Positions 11,131 to 23,679 of a stretch of DNA of 64,000 nucleotides are shown in pieces (position 1 is the first letter of the stretch; each line of letters begins with the position of its first letter). Below the pieces are notes generated by a model. It was not told the DNA's origin, did no database searches, and worked only from the letters and a program-made list of their open reading frames with translations. The DNA comes from Bryopsis sp. KO-2023 (Eukaryota; Chlorophyta; Ulvophyceae; Bryopsidales; Bryopsidaceae). The position numbers and the translations under genes were made by a program. The stretch is from assembly GCA_030272585.1 (NCBI GenBank), contig BSYQ01000014.1, forward strand, positions 1,612,001-1,676,000. Reading direction: 5' to 3'.

Positions 11131-14053
11131 CTCCCTTGAAAAAGAAAGAAATTTATTTTCTTTGGGGAAAAAAAAAACCTTGAAAAAAGAAAAATTCAGA
11201 GGACTATGAGGGGGTGTGGGGTTAACACTTGATCGCGCCTATGCGCCCAAAAAAATAGGAGTGAGAAAAAGAGAGACACTGGGGGAGGAAGGGCTGGAAA
11301 AGAGTGAGGCTCAAAAAAGTGAGAAAGAGGAAGGGAGGGGGAAAAAATGAAAATGAACCCACGGAAAGGGGGGAGAAAAAAAAACACCTGCCAGATGTGA
11401 GTTTTGTTTTTGTTTTTTTGTTGGGAGGGGAAAATATTATAATATTTTCATGGCGGTCAATTTTTTTTCCCCTGATTCCTTTTTTCTCACTTTTTTTTTA
11501 TTTAATTTGTCTTGGAGAAGTTCAGAATTTTGGGTTTTGTCGGGAAAGAAGCGAGGGGGGGAGAAAAAAAAAGAAGAGGGCAACAAAAAAAAATTATATG
11601 AGAAAAAGGCCTGTCGAAGTGAAAATCGAGTAGAAAGGGGGAGGGAGGCGGTGGAAAAAAAAAGTGTGAGAGAGAGAGAGAGAAAAAAGAGTAATGAAAA
11701 TCGCAAGCGATGCGGAAAAAAATATGTGTTTTGGTTTGATGCTGAAAGGGGATATTCCGGAAGAGAGAAAAAAAAGGGTTTTAAAAAAGAAAAAAGGACT
11801 CATTTGCAAAATCATGGGGATGTTTTTATTCTTGGGGTTAAACAAAAAAAAAAAAGAGAAAATTTTGGGGGAGCTTGTGTGGAAAAAAAAAAATGGTGTG
11901 CGGGAGAGAGAGATGTCTTTCTTGTTCCTTTTATCATGAAGGGCTGGGGAAGAGGTTTGCTAGATTCTTTCTTAGAGTGTCTTTTGCATGTCTGTGTGTC
12001 TGTCTGGAAAAAAATAGTCTGCTGTTGGTAGCTGCACTGTTTTCCCCAGGGATGGGGCCTGAAGAAAATATTATTTACATTTTCTTTTTTGTTGTTTTTT
12101 GGGGCTCGAACCACTTGGAGGGTGTGTGTGTGTGTGGAGAACAGTATGCTGTCATTTTTTCTTTCCTGGTCTATGGGGAAAAAGAGTGAGAGAGTGTTAT
12201 ACGACAGGAAATCACTCTTTTTGTCAGTGAAAAAGTGAGATTGTCACACTTCTTTGGGAAATGAGAAGGAGAAGAAGAATTAAAAAAAAAAAAAGACGGG
12301 GTGTAGAACTTTGAAAGATGCTTACGCTTGAAAAAATTTCTTTGTAAACATTCGTTTGAGGGAAGAAAGTTGAAAAAAAAAAAAAAACAAGAAAAAGCAA
12401 CATACATCCGTTAGTTTGGTATTCTGGCTTCAAATATATATAGATATATATGCTTATATTTATATTTAGTCGAGCAAATGCATAGCAAGCATGCACACAC
12501 TAGCAGGGAGTTTTCTTTCATTAAAGCCCCAAGCTTTTTCTTTAAAAAAAACCGATACACCGTCTGGGATGTCTGGGAGATATTTCTAGTCAACGCCATT
12601 TTTTTTTGTTTTTGGAGGAGTGATTTTTCAAGTTTGGGGAAGGGGGGGGGGGGGTGGGGCAAGGGGTTTTTCCGGAAGAAAAAGAGTGGAAAGTTTTCTC
12701 CGGACCATATAGCATCCTTTTTTTTTTTGGCGGGCATTCTTTTTTTTCTTCTTCCAATGATTTATTTCCCTGGCACACTCGGTTGCGATTTTTCTTTCTC
12801 TTTTCTTTTCCTTTTTTTTTCTGTTCTTTTGGCTTTTAGCTTGGGGTTCATCGGGCTGCTAGTTTGCTTCGTTTAAAAAATATATATTTACATGTGCATG
12901 TCCATTTGCTTTTTCTTATTATCTCTAAACACCCTGGTTTTTTTTATGGGGTGTCAAAAAGCATCGGTGTTTTTTCATGGCTTTCTTTACAAGGAGAGGA
13001 AAAAAAAATTGCTGATATTGGTAGAAGGGAATGGGGTTTTGCAGATTAGTCACATGTTTTGCACCGAGCTGTTGGGGGGTTTAAAAAAAAACTGAAAACC
13101 CTTTTCAACACCTTTTTGTCAAGAGAAACAACCAGGTTATTTTCAACCGGGTTGATTTCCCTGTTTGGTTTTCTTCTTCAAAAAAAAAAAGGAAAAGAAA
13201 AAGAAAAATGAAGAAAAAGAAAAAAAACAGGCAGAGAGAGAATGAGCAGTTTTGGAGGATGATTTCCAAAAAGAAAAAAAAAACAAGAAGAAAAATTGAA
13301 GAAGCAAGAAGGGGGAGTTTTATCCGAGGGAGGAGAAAAAATGGAAAAGATCAAAAAAAAAGGGGGGGGGGGGCGTTTAAAAAAAAAAAAACATTGGGAG
13401 GGGGGGGGGGGGGGGGCGAGTGCTGAACGTGATGAATGCATAGAGGCTAGGGCTATATTCTTGGGGTTTTCGTTATAGGGGTGCGCTTTGGTCGTTTCTT
13501 CTTTGAACCTGACACAGTCCATTATGTTAAAGCAAGAAAAAGAAAGAAAGAAATTGCGTGAGTGATTTTGGCACACAAAAATGAGGTACAAGTTGCTGTG
13601 GTGCGATATCGTCTGTGTTCCTTTTATGGGAATGATGACTAATCTACACATATGGATATTGTCGTTCGTCAATCTGTCGATCCAACAATAAGGAACTGCT
13701 ATAAAGCTTCACACCGGCTTCACTTCTTTCCAAAGTACTACAGAGAAACAAGATTTTCTTACTGGGGGGGGGGGGCCTTTTGCCCCCCACTTTTCTGCAA
13801 ACACATAAAAATGGAAAAAAGAAAACGCCGCCTTGTGCAAGTATCGTCCACGAGATACACTCCATTTCACTGTCGTTTTTATAAAACCCTGCATTTCCCC
13901 ACCCCTTTCGAAAAGAGTAAATGAACAAAAAGAAAATCAAATCTACAGTCATCCTAGCGAGTCAGACCACATCCTCCCAAACTGGTCCGAAAGAAAAAGA
14001 TGCAACAGGGGTCCTGAAATCCTTTGATGCATCAAATGCGATGTCAAAAACAA
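11131..14053. other. low-complexity spacer
   Basis: No gene recognised. The stretch is full of A, T and G mononucleotide runs (for example G runs at 12645, 13365, 13400 and 13765) and a GT tract near 12121. Open frames are Lys- or Phe-rich and alike on both strands, as expected from simple sequence. It separates the 3' end of the exonuclease gene from the 3' end of the glycosyltransferase gene. Confidence 0.6.
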
Positions 14054-15853
14054 CTATGACTTGCTCCGCCGCACCCCGGTGGATTCGTACAATCTCGACA
14101 GAGTGCCTATATCCACCCCTAAATGATAACCCATTATCACGCATTGGTTCAGCACCATGGTCTGCCAGACACCGACCTTTTCCCATCGTCGACCAGAGGT
14201 GGTAACAGACGCTGGGACGATTGCGGGGGCTGCAATTGCCCCCAGTCGACGGACCATGTCGACATCCTCCAGCAAAGGATACGTTTTGAAGCCGTGCATA
14301 GAGGTCAATGTGTGTCGGTCAATGAATACAGCCTGATCACCGTACGGCATGTGCAGCCAGCGAGTTCTAGCGCGGACTCCCCATTCGACCACTCGCATGC
14401 TCCAGCCGGAAATCTGACATCGACGATGAATAGCATGATTCAGTTCCATCTTGCATGAATTAGGTGAATTGCAAACATTTGCATGCACCGCCATATCAGC
14501 CGCATGCATGCATGCAAAAACGATGATGCATGTCGAATCGAATGCATGTGGACATGCAAATGCAAATCCATTCCTTGCATGCAAGTAATGCATCAATAGT
14601 ATGCATGCATATCGGGTGCATTCACCTACATCAGTTTTGATGCCTTCGAAGCAGCCCCAGATGGGTGCTTTCCTGTTCGATAATTCCCTTTCGATCATCG
14701 CACCATAGCCCGGGGGCAAAAGACTGTCTGCATGCAAGAACAGGACCCAATCCCCAGTCGCTTTTTTCCAGCCAGCATTTAATTGAACTCCACGGCCTCG
14801 AGCACTGCTCACCACCTAGGAAAACAACACTTTCACCTATTTTTTGAAAGGAAAAAATAGAGGTAGGAAAAACAACCAGAACTCACTGCACTGCCACCCC
14901 CTCCCACCCCCTGCTTTGCGATCAGATTTTCTGCAAGCGTTGAATTGCTTTTCAAAGATTTTCGGATGAAGTTGCACCTGGGCTCCGCATTGCTTGACAA
15001 TCCTGGGCGTATCGTCCGTACTGTCCCCATCCACAACAATCACTTCAGGGTCGTTATCAAGGCCATGGTGTTTCAAACTGCGACAAAAACACAAAAACAT
15101 TCACATTCACATCAGAACAATCTTTCTTTTAGGTTTCCATTATTTCCACTCCTCCCCCTCAAAAAAAAAAAAGAAAAAAAAACACTTCTGCATAACCTTT
15201 TTGTGATGATGGTCTAAGTGTGTGTGCTGAGAAGAGAAGATATGACAAACATTGAAAAAAAAAAATGCAAAATTGAGATTCAAATGCAGTTAAGGGGAGC
15301 TCGGTTAAATATTCTTGGAGCGGTGGGGCATCTGTGCCACTTATTTGTAAACTATATTTATATAGATAAATATATTCAGCTATCTAAGCCTTTCAGCCCC
15401 AACGCAATAATTTTTCATGGGAAAAAAATCCAAGGATATGGATCGGAAACCTTCGTAATCGTTTTTTCGTAACCTCATCAAAAACTTTTTGAAATATGAA
15501 ACGATTTTCAGGCTTTTTTCAAGTGGCCTCTATTTCACCACACAAAAAACTAGAAAAAAAAAAGAAAAAAAGCACCTGTTGAGGGTGTTGCCGATGTTCT
15601 TCTCTTCATTCTGCATTTCAAAAAATAAAATAAAAAATTGTCAACTTGCTTCTTAAATATCTGGGAAAATCTCACAGCAGCCAATACAAATGGAAAAAAA
15701 AACCCAATGAAATCGAAAAAAATGCCCTGGAGATATTTTTTCTCCAGTTTTTTTTTTCCCCGAAAACCTCACCAGCGCAGGAATCACGACAGATAGCTTT
15801 TTTAGCTGCACTGGGTCGTCGCGGATGGGGAACGTCGACGTCGAATTCCCCAT
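14054..15853 (-). CDS. family 2 glycosyltransferase (TIGR04283-like)
   Basis: Five inferred exons (15853-15773, 15610-15576, 15077-14978, 14815-14630, 14449-14054) join in frame to 265 residues. Exon 1 ends in the GT-A opening strand KLSVVIPAL, continued by NEEKNIGNTL; exon 3 has VIVVDGDSTDDT; exon 4 has the SSARGRGVQLNAG segment and the metal-binding FLHADSLLP; exon 5 has MPYGDQAVFIDR and a PLLEDVDMVRRLG acceptor/catalytic block followed by TSGRRW. This order is that of the small TIGR04283 glycosyltransferase clade common in bacteria and algae; donor and acceptor sugars are unknown for most members. No membrane segment is seen, so it is probably soluble. Intron 4 is 180 nt, a multiple of three with no stop, so read-through would add 60 residues. 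It is divergent from eEF1G, 447 bp away. Confidence 0.85.
14450..14629 (-). repeat. ATGCATGC-rich, frame-preserving intron of the glycosyltransferase gene
   Basis: This intron repeats ATGCAT/GCATGC words many times, is a multiple of three and has no stop in the gene's frame. Donor gtaggt and acceptor gcaag flank it. Family alignment favours removal, since the exon 4 and exon 5 segments are adjacent in relatives. Confidence 0.6.
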
Positions 15854-16300
15854 TGGGCTAAAATAAAAAAAACCGAAATGCCTGTGTGATTTGCTGCTGG
15901 ATGCACCCCCACCCTGCTTTTCGTTTCCTGGTGTTTTTTGGGGGGGGTTAAACGATGAGTGTATGGCCGACCAAGGAACGCAACAGCAGCCTTAGTCTGC
16001 GAAAGAGAGGGTGGGCATCCTGCTGAGTGAATTTCTTTTCCGAAATCGATGGGTCTGCATCTCTCGAAATGGATCAACCCTTCAAAAGCTCCAGAAAGAA
16101 AATCTAACGCCTCCAAGTTTCGAATCCTGTGAATTCGCTGGGAGCTTTTTCCACCCTGAATTCTATTCGTGTCGTACGAATGTACGGCACATTCGGCCTG
16201 TGCTTTTTGAACTGGCGAGTAGCATGCATCGTCCTTTTGAGTTCCACCAAGTTTCGCCCCCCCACGATTCAAGAGAAAAAGTTTGGCCTCGAGCTCGACC
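15854..16300. promoter_or_regulatory. divergent region between glycosyltransferase and eEF1G
   Basis: This 447-bp spacer separates two head-to-head start codons and must hold both 5' leaders. No clear core promoter element is recognised. A pyrimidine-poor, GC-moderate tract precedes the eEF1G start. Confidence 0.4.
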
Positions 16301-19300
16301 ATGGGAGTGACGGCGTTCGCCATGAAGCTCTATACTTACGCAGGAAACAAGAATGCATACAAGGCGCTGATCGCTGCCGAGTATGTGGGTGCCAAGATCG
16401 AGATCCCGGAGTTTAAGATGGGAGTGGACAACAAGACGCCCGAGTTCCTGAAGAAGAAGAACCCACACGGAAAGGTCGGTTCCAAAGGTTCTTTCTTTGA
16501 TTTGGGTGGAAATTTCCGTCGACCTCGTCTGCAGCTCGATTCTCTGCCCTTTTTTTTCGGGACTGTGAAAGCATGCGCGTCGCCCGTGGGTTCCGCGGAA
16601 TCTCGGCGGCGGCGCTGCGCTGTCACGTGGAATGCCCCTCTCGCAATTTTTCTCGTTGCCGCAGTCGTGATCACGAAAAAGGGAGTCCTGCGAAAGTTCG
16701 TTTTTTGGCCTCGATTGACGTGTGTCGACCGGAATTGCCAGGTTCCCGTGCTGGAGACTGACAAGGGATGCGTTTTCGAGTCCAACGCCATCGCTAGATA
16801 CGTCGCCAGGCTGTCGGACGTTGGCCTTTTCGGTTCCAACCTCCAGGAAACGGTAAGACGAACTCACAGATCAGCAAACCAACTCCATCTTTTTGCACTT
16901 CAGTGTTTTTCAGTATGTTTTTTCAGCTGCCTTTTTGATGAGGAGGTGCCAAAAAAACAAAAGAAAGATAGGAAAAGAAAGGGGAAGTTGCAATCCAATC
17001 GTTGATGTGCTGCAAGGGTGCTTTTTTCTTACAACTGATATTTTTATTGCTACTTAATGCTTTTAAACGATAAAATCCTAGATTGTATTCAACTTTTCAG
17101 CTTTTTCTGCTTTTACCTTTCACACTTCACCAAACAAAGCAGAAAAAAAAAAGAATAAAACATATTTCGTCATATTTCGGGCTGCCTTTCTCGAAAGCAT
17201 CAAGAAATGTAAGGTTGTATGTGGCAACAGATTTTCAAAGAGAAAGCAGAAGTGAAACGAAAAAAAAAAGAAATGGGAAAAAAGGTCACTCATTGTTCCA
17301 ACGTTCTGTATGTCTGACCTCTTTTTTTTCCCAAATTCAACAGGCTCTTGTTGAGCAGTGGATAGATTTCATGTCGAACGAAGTGGATGCTCCTCTTCTT
17401 TCTTGGGGTCTTCCCTTGATGGGCATCTGGCCGTACGATAAGAAAGTAAGATTTTTTTTATTTGAATTGTTTTTCAAATCTTTTATTTGAGGGGGAATCT
17501 TTTATTTTTATTTTTTACTTATTATGTTTAGAATGCTCCGCATGTAACGCTTCCCGAAAAAAAAAAAAAATCTGCCGGGTGCTTGTTAATGAGTGTTTTT
17601 CTTTTTTTTTTCCTTTTTTTCTTCGAGTTTTTCTTTTTCCTTTCTCAAGAAAAAATGAACCACTCATTTTTTATGGGGGGAAGAAAAGTTTTTCAAACTC
17701 CATCGGCCACTGTATAATTTTGTTTGTGCTGTTTTGAGTTCAGGCAGAAATTGTTTTTTGTGTAGGCATGTGTGGCAACTTATTCTTTTTTCAAAACTTT
17801 TTGTTTGTTTTTTTTTAACCTTGCTTTCCTTTTTCCCCTTTTTTTTAATAGAAAGAGCAAGGTGCCATCACTGCCGTCAAGACTGCTTTGGCTATTTTGA
17901 ACGACCATCTTTTGGAGAACACTGTGTTGGTTGGAGAAACCATTACCTTGGCAGACATCATCGCAGTTTGCAATCTTTACCATGGATTCACCAAGGCAAG
18001 GTTTCTTTCTTTGGGTTTTTTTCCTTCTTTACAGCGCCCCCCCCCTCTTTGTTTTTTCCCCTTCAAGGCAATCTTGCCGAGATTTATTTTTTTTTTCTGT
18101 ATATTTAAAAGAAAAATATTTATGGAGTAGTGTTCATGTGCACATCATATTGTCGGAACATCTCCTTCGAAATTAATTTCAAATTATGCTCAGAAATATG
18201 GAACTGAAGTTCATTTCTTTTTTTGCATTCAGAATTTTCACCCCCTTTATTTTTCTACCCCCCCAAGAAATAAAATAAAATAAATACTTTTGTTTCCTTA
18301 ATCTTTTTTTTTCATTCTTGTATTTGACTTGCTAATTTCATCTGTCTGCGAACTACAGTTGTTCGACGCTGATTTCCGAAAGGATTTCCCTAATGTGGAG
18401 CGATACTTCATGACGATGGTGAACCAACCTTCGTTCAAAAAGGTCATCGGAGATGTCACCCTTTGCACGGAGCAACTGAAATACACTCGTAAGAATTAAA
18501 AGAAAAAAAGAAAAAACACACATCACCACGTAAAAACAAGAAAAACCAACATTCAGCGGAAAAAAAGAAAGAAAAAAGAAGGAAAAATGCCCAAGAAAAA
18601 ATGGATTTTCTTTTTTGGAAAAGACGCTTTGTTGAAGTGGTGGATCCTCTAAAAAATTGCTCAATTTTTTTTTTACTACACAAAGTCTCTGGTTTTTACT
18701 TTTATATACATTTTGTATTAATATGTATATAAATAAATACATGTGATATTGAGAAGATGAGTCATTGCAGTGGGAAGCCACTGGGCGAATGACTAATTGC
18801 ATTGTTTTGCAACTTTTTGATCAGCTCCCAAAAAGGATGGCAAGAAGGAAAGCGCCAAACCTGCTGAGAAGAAACCCGCCGAAGAGAAACCCAAGAAAGA
18901 GGAGAAGGTCAAGCCATGGTAAGTAATTTTTGAACACTTGGAATTGATACATACGCTTTCTAGATATATATCTGTATTGAACGAGGTAAAAAAAATAGCT
19001 TTTAGATGTATAAAAGAGAGGGGAAAGGCAATTTCATTCAACCCAAGTTTACATTTTCCCCCAGAGTGGATTATTATATTTTTTCCCCAAAGTGGATTAT
19101 TTTTTCTCTTTTTTTTTTCCCCAAAAAAATGGAGTGCTTTTTTTTCCTCACTTTTTTCCCCAGAACTTTTCTCTGGTGAGGAAAAAAAGCCGGTCAGTCA
19201 CTTTTGGGACGATATTCGATCAGTTGAAGCTAGCAGCATTGCTGATTTCTGTCGGTGATTGGTAGGTATGACCTCTTGCCACCAACCAATATGCAACTCG

Positions 19301-20877
19301 ATGGATGGAAGCGTCTTTACTCGAACGCCCCCGCGAACAACTTCCGAGAAGTTTGCATCAAGCGATTGTGGGAGGGAGGTCCGGTGCCAGCCAGTCTTAA
19401 CGACGAGGTGTGTGTGTGTTTGTGCTTTTCGGCACGAGCGATTGTTGCACCGCAGGAATTCTGTTGGGTTTTTTTTTCCTCTCAGATTTGTTCTGAAAGA
19501 AAAATCGGTAGTTTTGGTTTTGGATACCTCAGCACTAATAAGGCAAAAGTTGGGTGCCCTGTGGGCTTATCTTTTTTTTGGCATTGTGCAATCCTGCTTT
19601 TGGTGTATATTAAATCTTCCTATTCTATTTTGTCGTTAAGTTTTTGGCATGTTCGTTCTGTTCTCAAAACTAATTCTTTTTTATTTTATTCTCAAGTGTT
19701 GGGTGAGTTGTATATTTTTTTTGTCAGTTATTTGTAAATGTGGGGTTAAATTTTGAAAGGGTGGGATTGGGCTGTAGGTTTTCCCAGGCTATGACCACGA
19801 CGGCTACTCCATGTGGTTTTGCGAGTACAAATATCCAGAAGAAAACACGGTCAACTTTATGGTTATGAACAAGGTGATCCGACGTTTGTTATTTCATGGG
19901 TGTTTTCTAAAAAAGAGAAAAAAGTTCCGGAAAGAAAGAAATAAAAGAAATGATGCCCTGGTGGTGCTGGGAACTGGAAAAGTGTTTTTTTTTTTTTTTG
20001 GAATACATGATGGTACTTGCAGGAATGCATGTTTATATTTCCACCAAAAAAGGAAAATTTCCTTGAAGGGAAGGCAGTTTTCTCACTTCCTTTCTTTTGT
20101 GCGTTTTATAATTTAAATTTATTTATTTATTGTTTTTATGATCATTATTTCTTTTTTTTTTGGAGGGGGGAGTGGGGGTTGACAGTTTTCCTCCTGCTGA
20201 ATGCTGTTCATGTTGTGTTTTCCGTAGATCAACGGTTTCCTCCAGCGTGTGGATTTCGCCCGAAAATACGCTTTCGGCGTGATGTGCATTTTGAAGGATG
20301 CCGAAGGCCGCTTCCCTGTGAAGGGTGTTTGGATTTTCAGGGGTCCAGATATTCCACAGCAGATGATCGACGAGTCTTACGATCTGGAGCTCTTCACCTT
20401 GACTAAAGTCGACCTCTCAGATCCAGTAAGTGTGTTTGTTTGTTTTGTTTGTTTGTTTGTTTTTTTGGGGGGGGGGAATTAAAAAAGAAACATCCGAGTT
20501 GGAAAAGAAAAAAATTCTGTTCAGCAGAAAGTATTAGTAGTAAACTAAACTAGAACGGAGAAGAGAAACTGAAATTTATCTAGCCCTGATGCAAAAGAAA
20601 TTCGATTGTAAAGAGGGGGAAAAAGTGTACAATACGTGCTCCTCCTGTTTTTTTTTTGGAAATCGACAGATGTTGAAAAAATTGCTGCAATTTCTTTATT
20701 TGGAATGAAACATTCATGAGGATGATCACTGAACTGACCTTTCTGTTTCTCCCCCTTTCCCCAACTTCACCCCCCCTCAAAAAAATTTAGGCCCAGAAGA
20801 AAACTGTGGAAGATATGATCTGCGAGGAAGAAAAGATCGACGGATTGGAATGTATCGATTGCAAAATCTTCAAGTAA
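16301..20877 (+). CDS. EEF1G: translation elongation factor eEF1B subunit gamma
   Basis: Ten inferred exons (16301-16474, 16742-16852, 17344-17445, 17852-17995, 18359-18488, 18825-18918, 19266-19407, 19778-19873, 20228-20425, 20791-20877) close in one frame to 425 residues. Residues 1-214 form a GST-like fold: the thioredoxin-like part begins MKLYTYAGNKNAYKA and has VPVLETDKGCVFESNAI; the helical part has ETITLADIIAVCNLYHGF. A Lys/Glu/Pro-rich linker follows (exon 6). The C-terminal eEF1-gamma domain has GYDHDGYSMWFCEYKYPEE, GVWIFRGPDIP and ends CIDCKIFK. The subunit scaffolds the eEF1B guanine-nucleotide exchange complex that recharges eEF1A with GTP in the cytosol. Intron 4 begins with GC: only AAG|gcaagg keeps the reading frame. 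Introns are 250-490 nt and A/T-rich. The first ATG of the conserved start is used; an upstream in-frame TTG is ignored. Confidence 0.96.
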
Positions 20878-23409
20878 AAAAAAGAAAAAAGAAAAATGGA
20901 GTCCAAGAAAAAAGAAAGAAAAAGTCGAAAAAAGAACCTTAAAAGAGCAAGAAAAACATGCTTGTTTTTCATTTTTTTTGGTTTTCCTTTCGCCCGCGGA
21001 TTTGAAATTTGATTCTTTCAAAATTAGATGGTATATTTGATTGAGGTGACGGTGGTGGTTTCGCTGATCGTGGAGGATTTGTTTGTGGAACTCGTATGTT
21101 TTTAAAACTGTTGGAACTGAAGCGTGGTGTTTTTGTTTTGGAACGCCATTGCTCAGCCATTAATTGGTGCCTAAAACCAAATAATTCCTCCGCCATTTTT
21201 ACAAGGAATAGAATAGTATCCTTTCATCTGGTCAGTTTTAAAGAATTCGAAAGTCTTTGAACCAAACACTTGACAAGAATCTGACAGCCTAAGGACAATA
21301 ACACATGAGGATTAATTGCTCGCCACCTTTTTACTTAAAATCCACAGTTGGGTGGAAAAGAAGGCCACATTCATCCTGAGTCAATGATTCGCCTTGTAAC
21401 AATAAGCTTACTGGACTCGATCCAGTTGGGTGGAACACACAAGAGACACACTTGGGCTTTGCCCTGAAGGGACTTACAAGAACTAATCTTGTCGTTTCTT
21501 CCACCACATTTTATCCTTCCCTTTTCCAAGTATTGCCTGTCCTCCAGAAAACCACTGTACTGAGCCAATACACCAAATCTTCCTGTACTGCCTGTGAACC
21601 TTCACAAAAGCCCACGTGGTTTACCATCCACCTCTTCCTCCCCTAAACTTTTCTACACGCCTTGTTCTAAGAAAACGTTGCCATTCCCGAATGCCCCTGT
21701 GTTCACTCAAATACCCCACGGAAATTTCAATATTATTCATATATGGATTTTTAGTCGAATAATAAAATTTGAAATAGAAATGTGCATCCACATTTCCAGA
21801 CATTTTCATCCACCGTGGAATGAAAAAAATGAAAATCGAATCCACTGATGCATCTTCATTGTTCATTGTTCTTGAACAATTGAAACAAACTGCTTCTGTT
21901 CATACCTCAAAGCTCCCGCAATCGATTGTTGATATCTTCCGATAAGCAATGATTAGTGGGTTCTTCTGACTGACTTCAACAAATGTCGAAAAAATGCAAC
22001 TCGTTCTTTCGAGTTGGTGGTGGAAAACAGGGAAAGAGGGATAAGGATAATGATGCAAACAACGAGTATGATTTGGTTGGAGGATGATTTGTATTGCCAA
22101 CAATTTGTTGATTTAGTCCCAATAAGCATTGATTGGTTCACTGTTTATGCCCACTTTGATTTTCTGATGCCTTTCTTCGAGAAAACCATCCACAGAGCAG
22201 CTTTGATTTTGTATCACCCATATTCTTGGATTCAAATTTGGTGACAGAATGCGAAATTTTCAGAAGGGCCAAATTTCAATCTGTTTCATTTTTTCAAATT
22301 TTTTTGTTGTTGTTGACGAACTTCAATTCTCGCACTCATCAGTCAGCCAGTCTAATTTTTATCAAAATTATCAAAAATGTATCCTCATGGTTACATCGGT
22401 TTTCAAGGGAAGAATCTCCCCAAGCCATAAATGAATCTTGTTTTCTAAGCAACTGATGTCTATCCAGCACACATCCCACCCCCCCTTTCCTCAATCCAAC
22501 CCCCCCCCCCCCAATTTCCAGAACATAACTATGGATCCCCCCCATCCCACTAATCCCCTTCTAATGATTTAAGCATGATCGAGGCCGACATGCCAAAATT
22601 TGACTGAGTGGCGCGAGTGATTCCACCCAGTCCTAAAAGCCGGCCAACTGTTCAACAAGAACAGTCGTCACGCTGAATCGTCACACATATTTTGTGCGTT
22701 TCAGGGAGGGATCGCCCAATGTCAGACACAGCGAATGAGGGCCGGTTTTGAGCTGCTTGAGCGATAACGAATTCGTTTCGCGGAGGCAGCAACCTGCACT
22801 CTCCAATCCTGTGCGCGACCCACTGGGTTTTTTTTTTCCCTATCGCATAAATCGGCAAGACAAAGCCCCCCCAGTTCCTGTTGAAAAAAGAAAAAAAGGA
22901 AAACGTGGTTATAGAGGGCGCCAAAATCGCAGAATCACTGAAAACACAAACGGTTGAAAAAAAAAACCTGGAGGGATTCATAATCATAACTAGGCAACAG
23001 AAATAAAAAAATAAGAACCAGGAAATCAAGATATTGCTTGTTGGAATGCAAAACATATCCAAGGTCTTTTTCCAACAAAATTCTTTCAGGAGATAATCTC
23101 TGGTTGAAAAAAAAAAAAAAAAAGTGTGGAAATGTGACCAACTTTAAACTTTTTTTTTTGTGTGGGGGTGAATCCGTACCGAAGAACTCCGATTCTCTGC
23201 ATGCGGCCTTCATTTCGGTCGAGCGGGAGCTAGTAGGATCCTGCGCCTATACGAAAACCACAACCCCCGAGTAAGACACCAACCCTCACTCCAGCAACAA
23301 CCCCCGATCGTTCGAAAGATAATGCATCGAGCATTTCCGCGATCGAATTTCCACGAAAAACCAGCCGATCAATGTTTGGGTGAACCTCTCGAGCGCCCGA
23401 TTTGCTTAC
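20878..23409. other. spacer, no gene firmly supported
   Basis: I find no supported gene in 20878-22650. Between about 22650 and 23200 there are minus-strand exon-like fragments (an acceptor near 22795 and a donor near 23180) that might belong to the hypothetical gene starting at 23679, but the frame could not be closed. Long C and A runs occur at 22500 and 23107. Confidence 0.4.
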
Positions 23410-23679
23410 CCGAAAGAAGCGGGTGGCATTTGTGAAAGCCCTTCGCCTGTCTGGGTCGGTGATATCGTGAAACGGTCGCCTCTCTGGCGATCGAGGCTCA
23501 GTCGTGGCGGAATTCGATGTCGACGCGCGGTCTTCGATCCGCGGGGAGACATTCTCGCCGTCGGCGCTGAACTCCTCACAGCCGCCAGATACGTTCAATG
23601 AAACCGTGACCATTTCCCCCTCAAACACGACCACCAACTCCACCGTCTCGGGTACTGAAATCAACGCAGCGCTCGACAT
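23410..23679 (-). CDS. hypothetical first exon, acidic/Ser-Arg-rich protein
   Basis: ATG at 23679 opens a 90-codon exon ending at a good donor (CGG|gtaagc) at 23410, phase 0. Translation begins MSSAALISVPETVELVVVF, continues through a Ser/Thr/Glu/Arg-rich low-complexity middle (DRASTSNSATTEPRSPERR) and ends DRRRAFTNATRFFR. The exon is markedly more GC-rich than its surroundings, which is the main argument for coding. I do not recognise a family. Downstream exons on this strand, perhaps down to 22650, were not resolved, so the product is partial as annotated. It could also be the GC-rich promoter area of another gene. Confidence 0.35.

Noticed and set aside
11450-12031. 193-codon Lys/Arg-rich plus-strand frame
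   Set aside because: It is produced by A and G runs; composition is uniform and there are no splice-linked partners.
14450-14629. Glycosyltransferase intron as genuine coding sequence
   Set aside because: The 60 added residues are low-complexity and interrupt a region that is contiguous in relatives; donor and acceptor motifs flank it.
16163-16867. Long minus-strand open frames near the eEF1G start
   Set aside because: They overlap eEF1G exons 1-2 and the GC-rich intron 1; no recognisable protein content.
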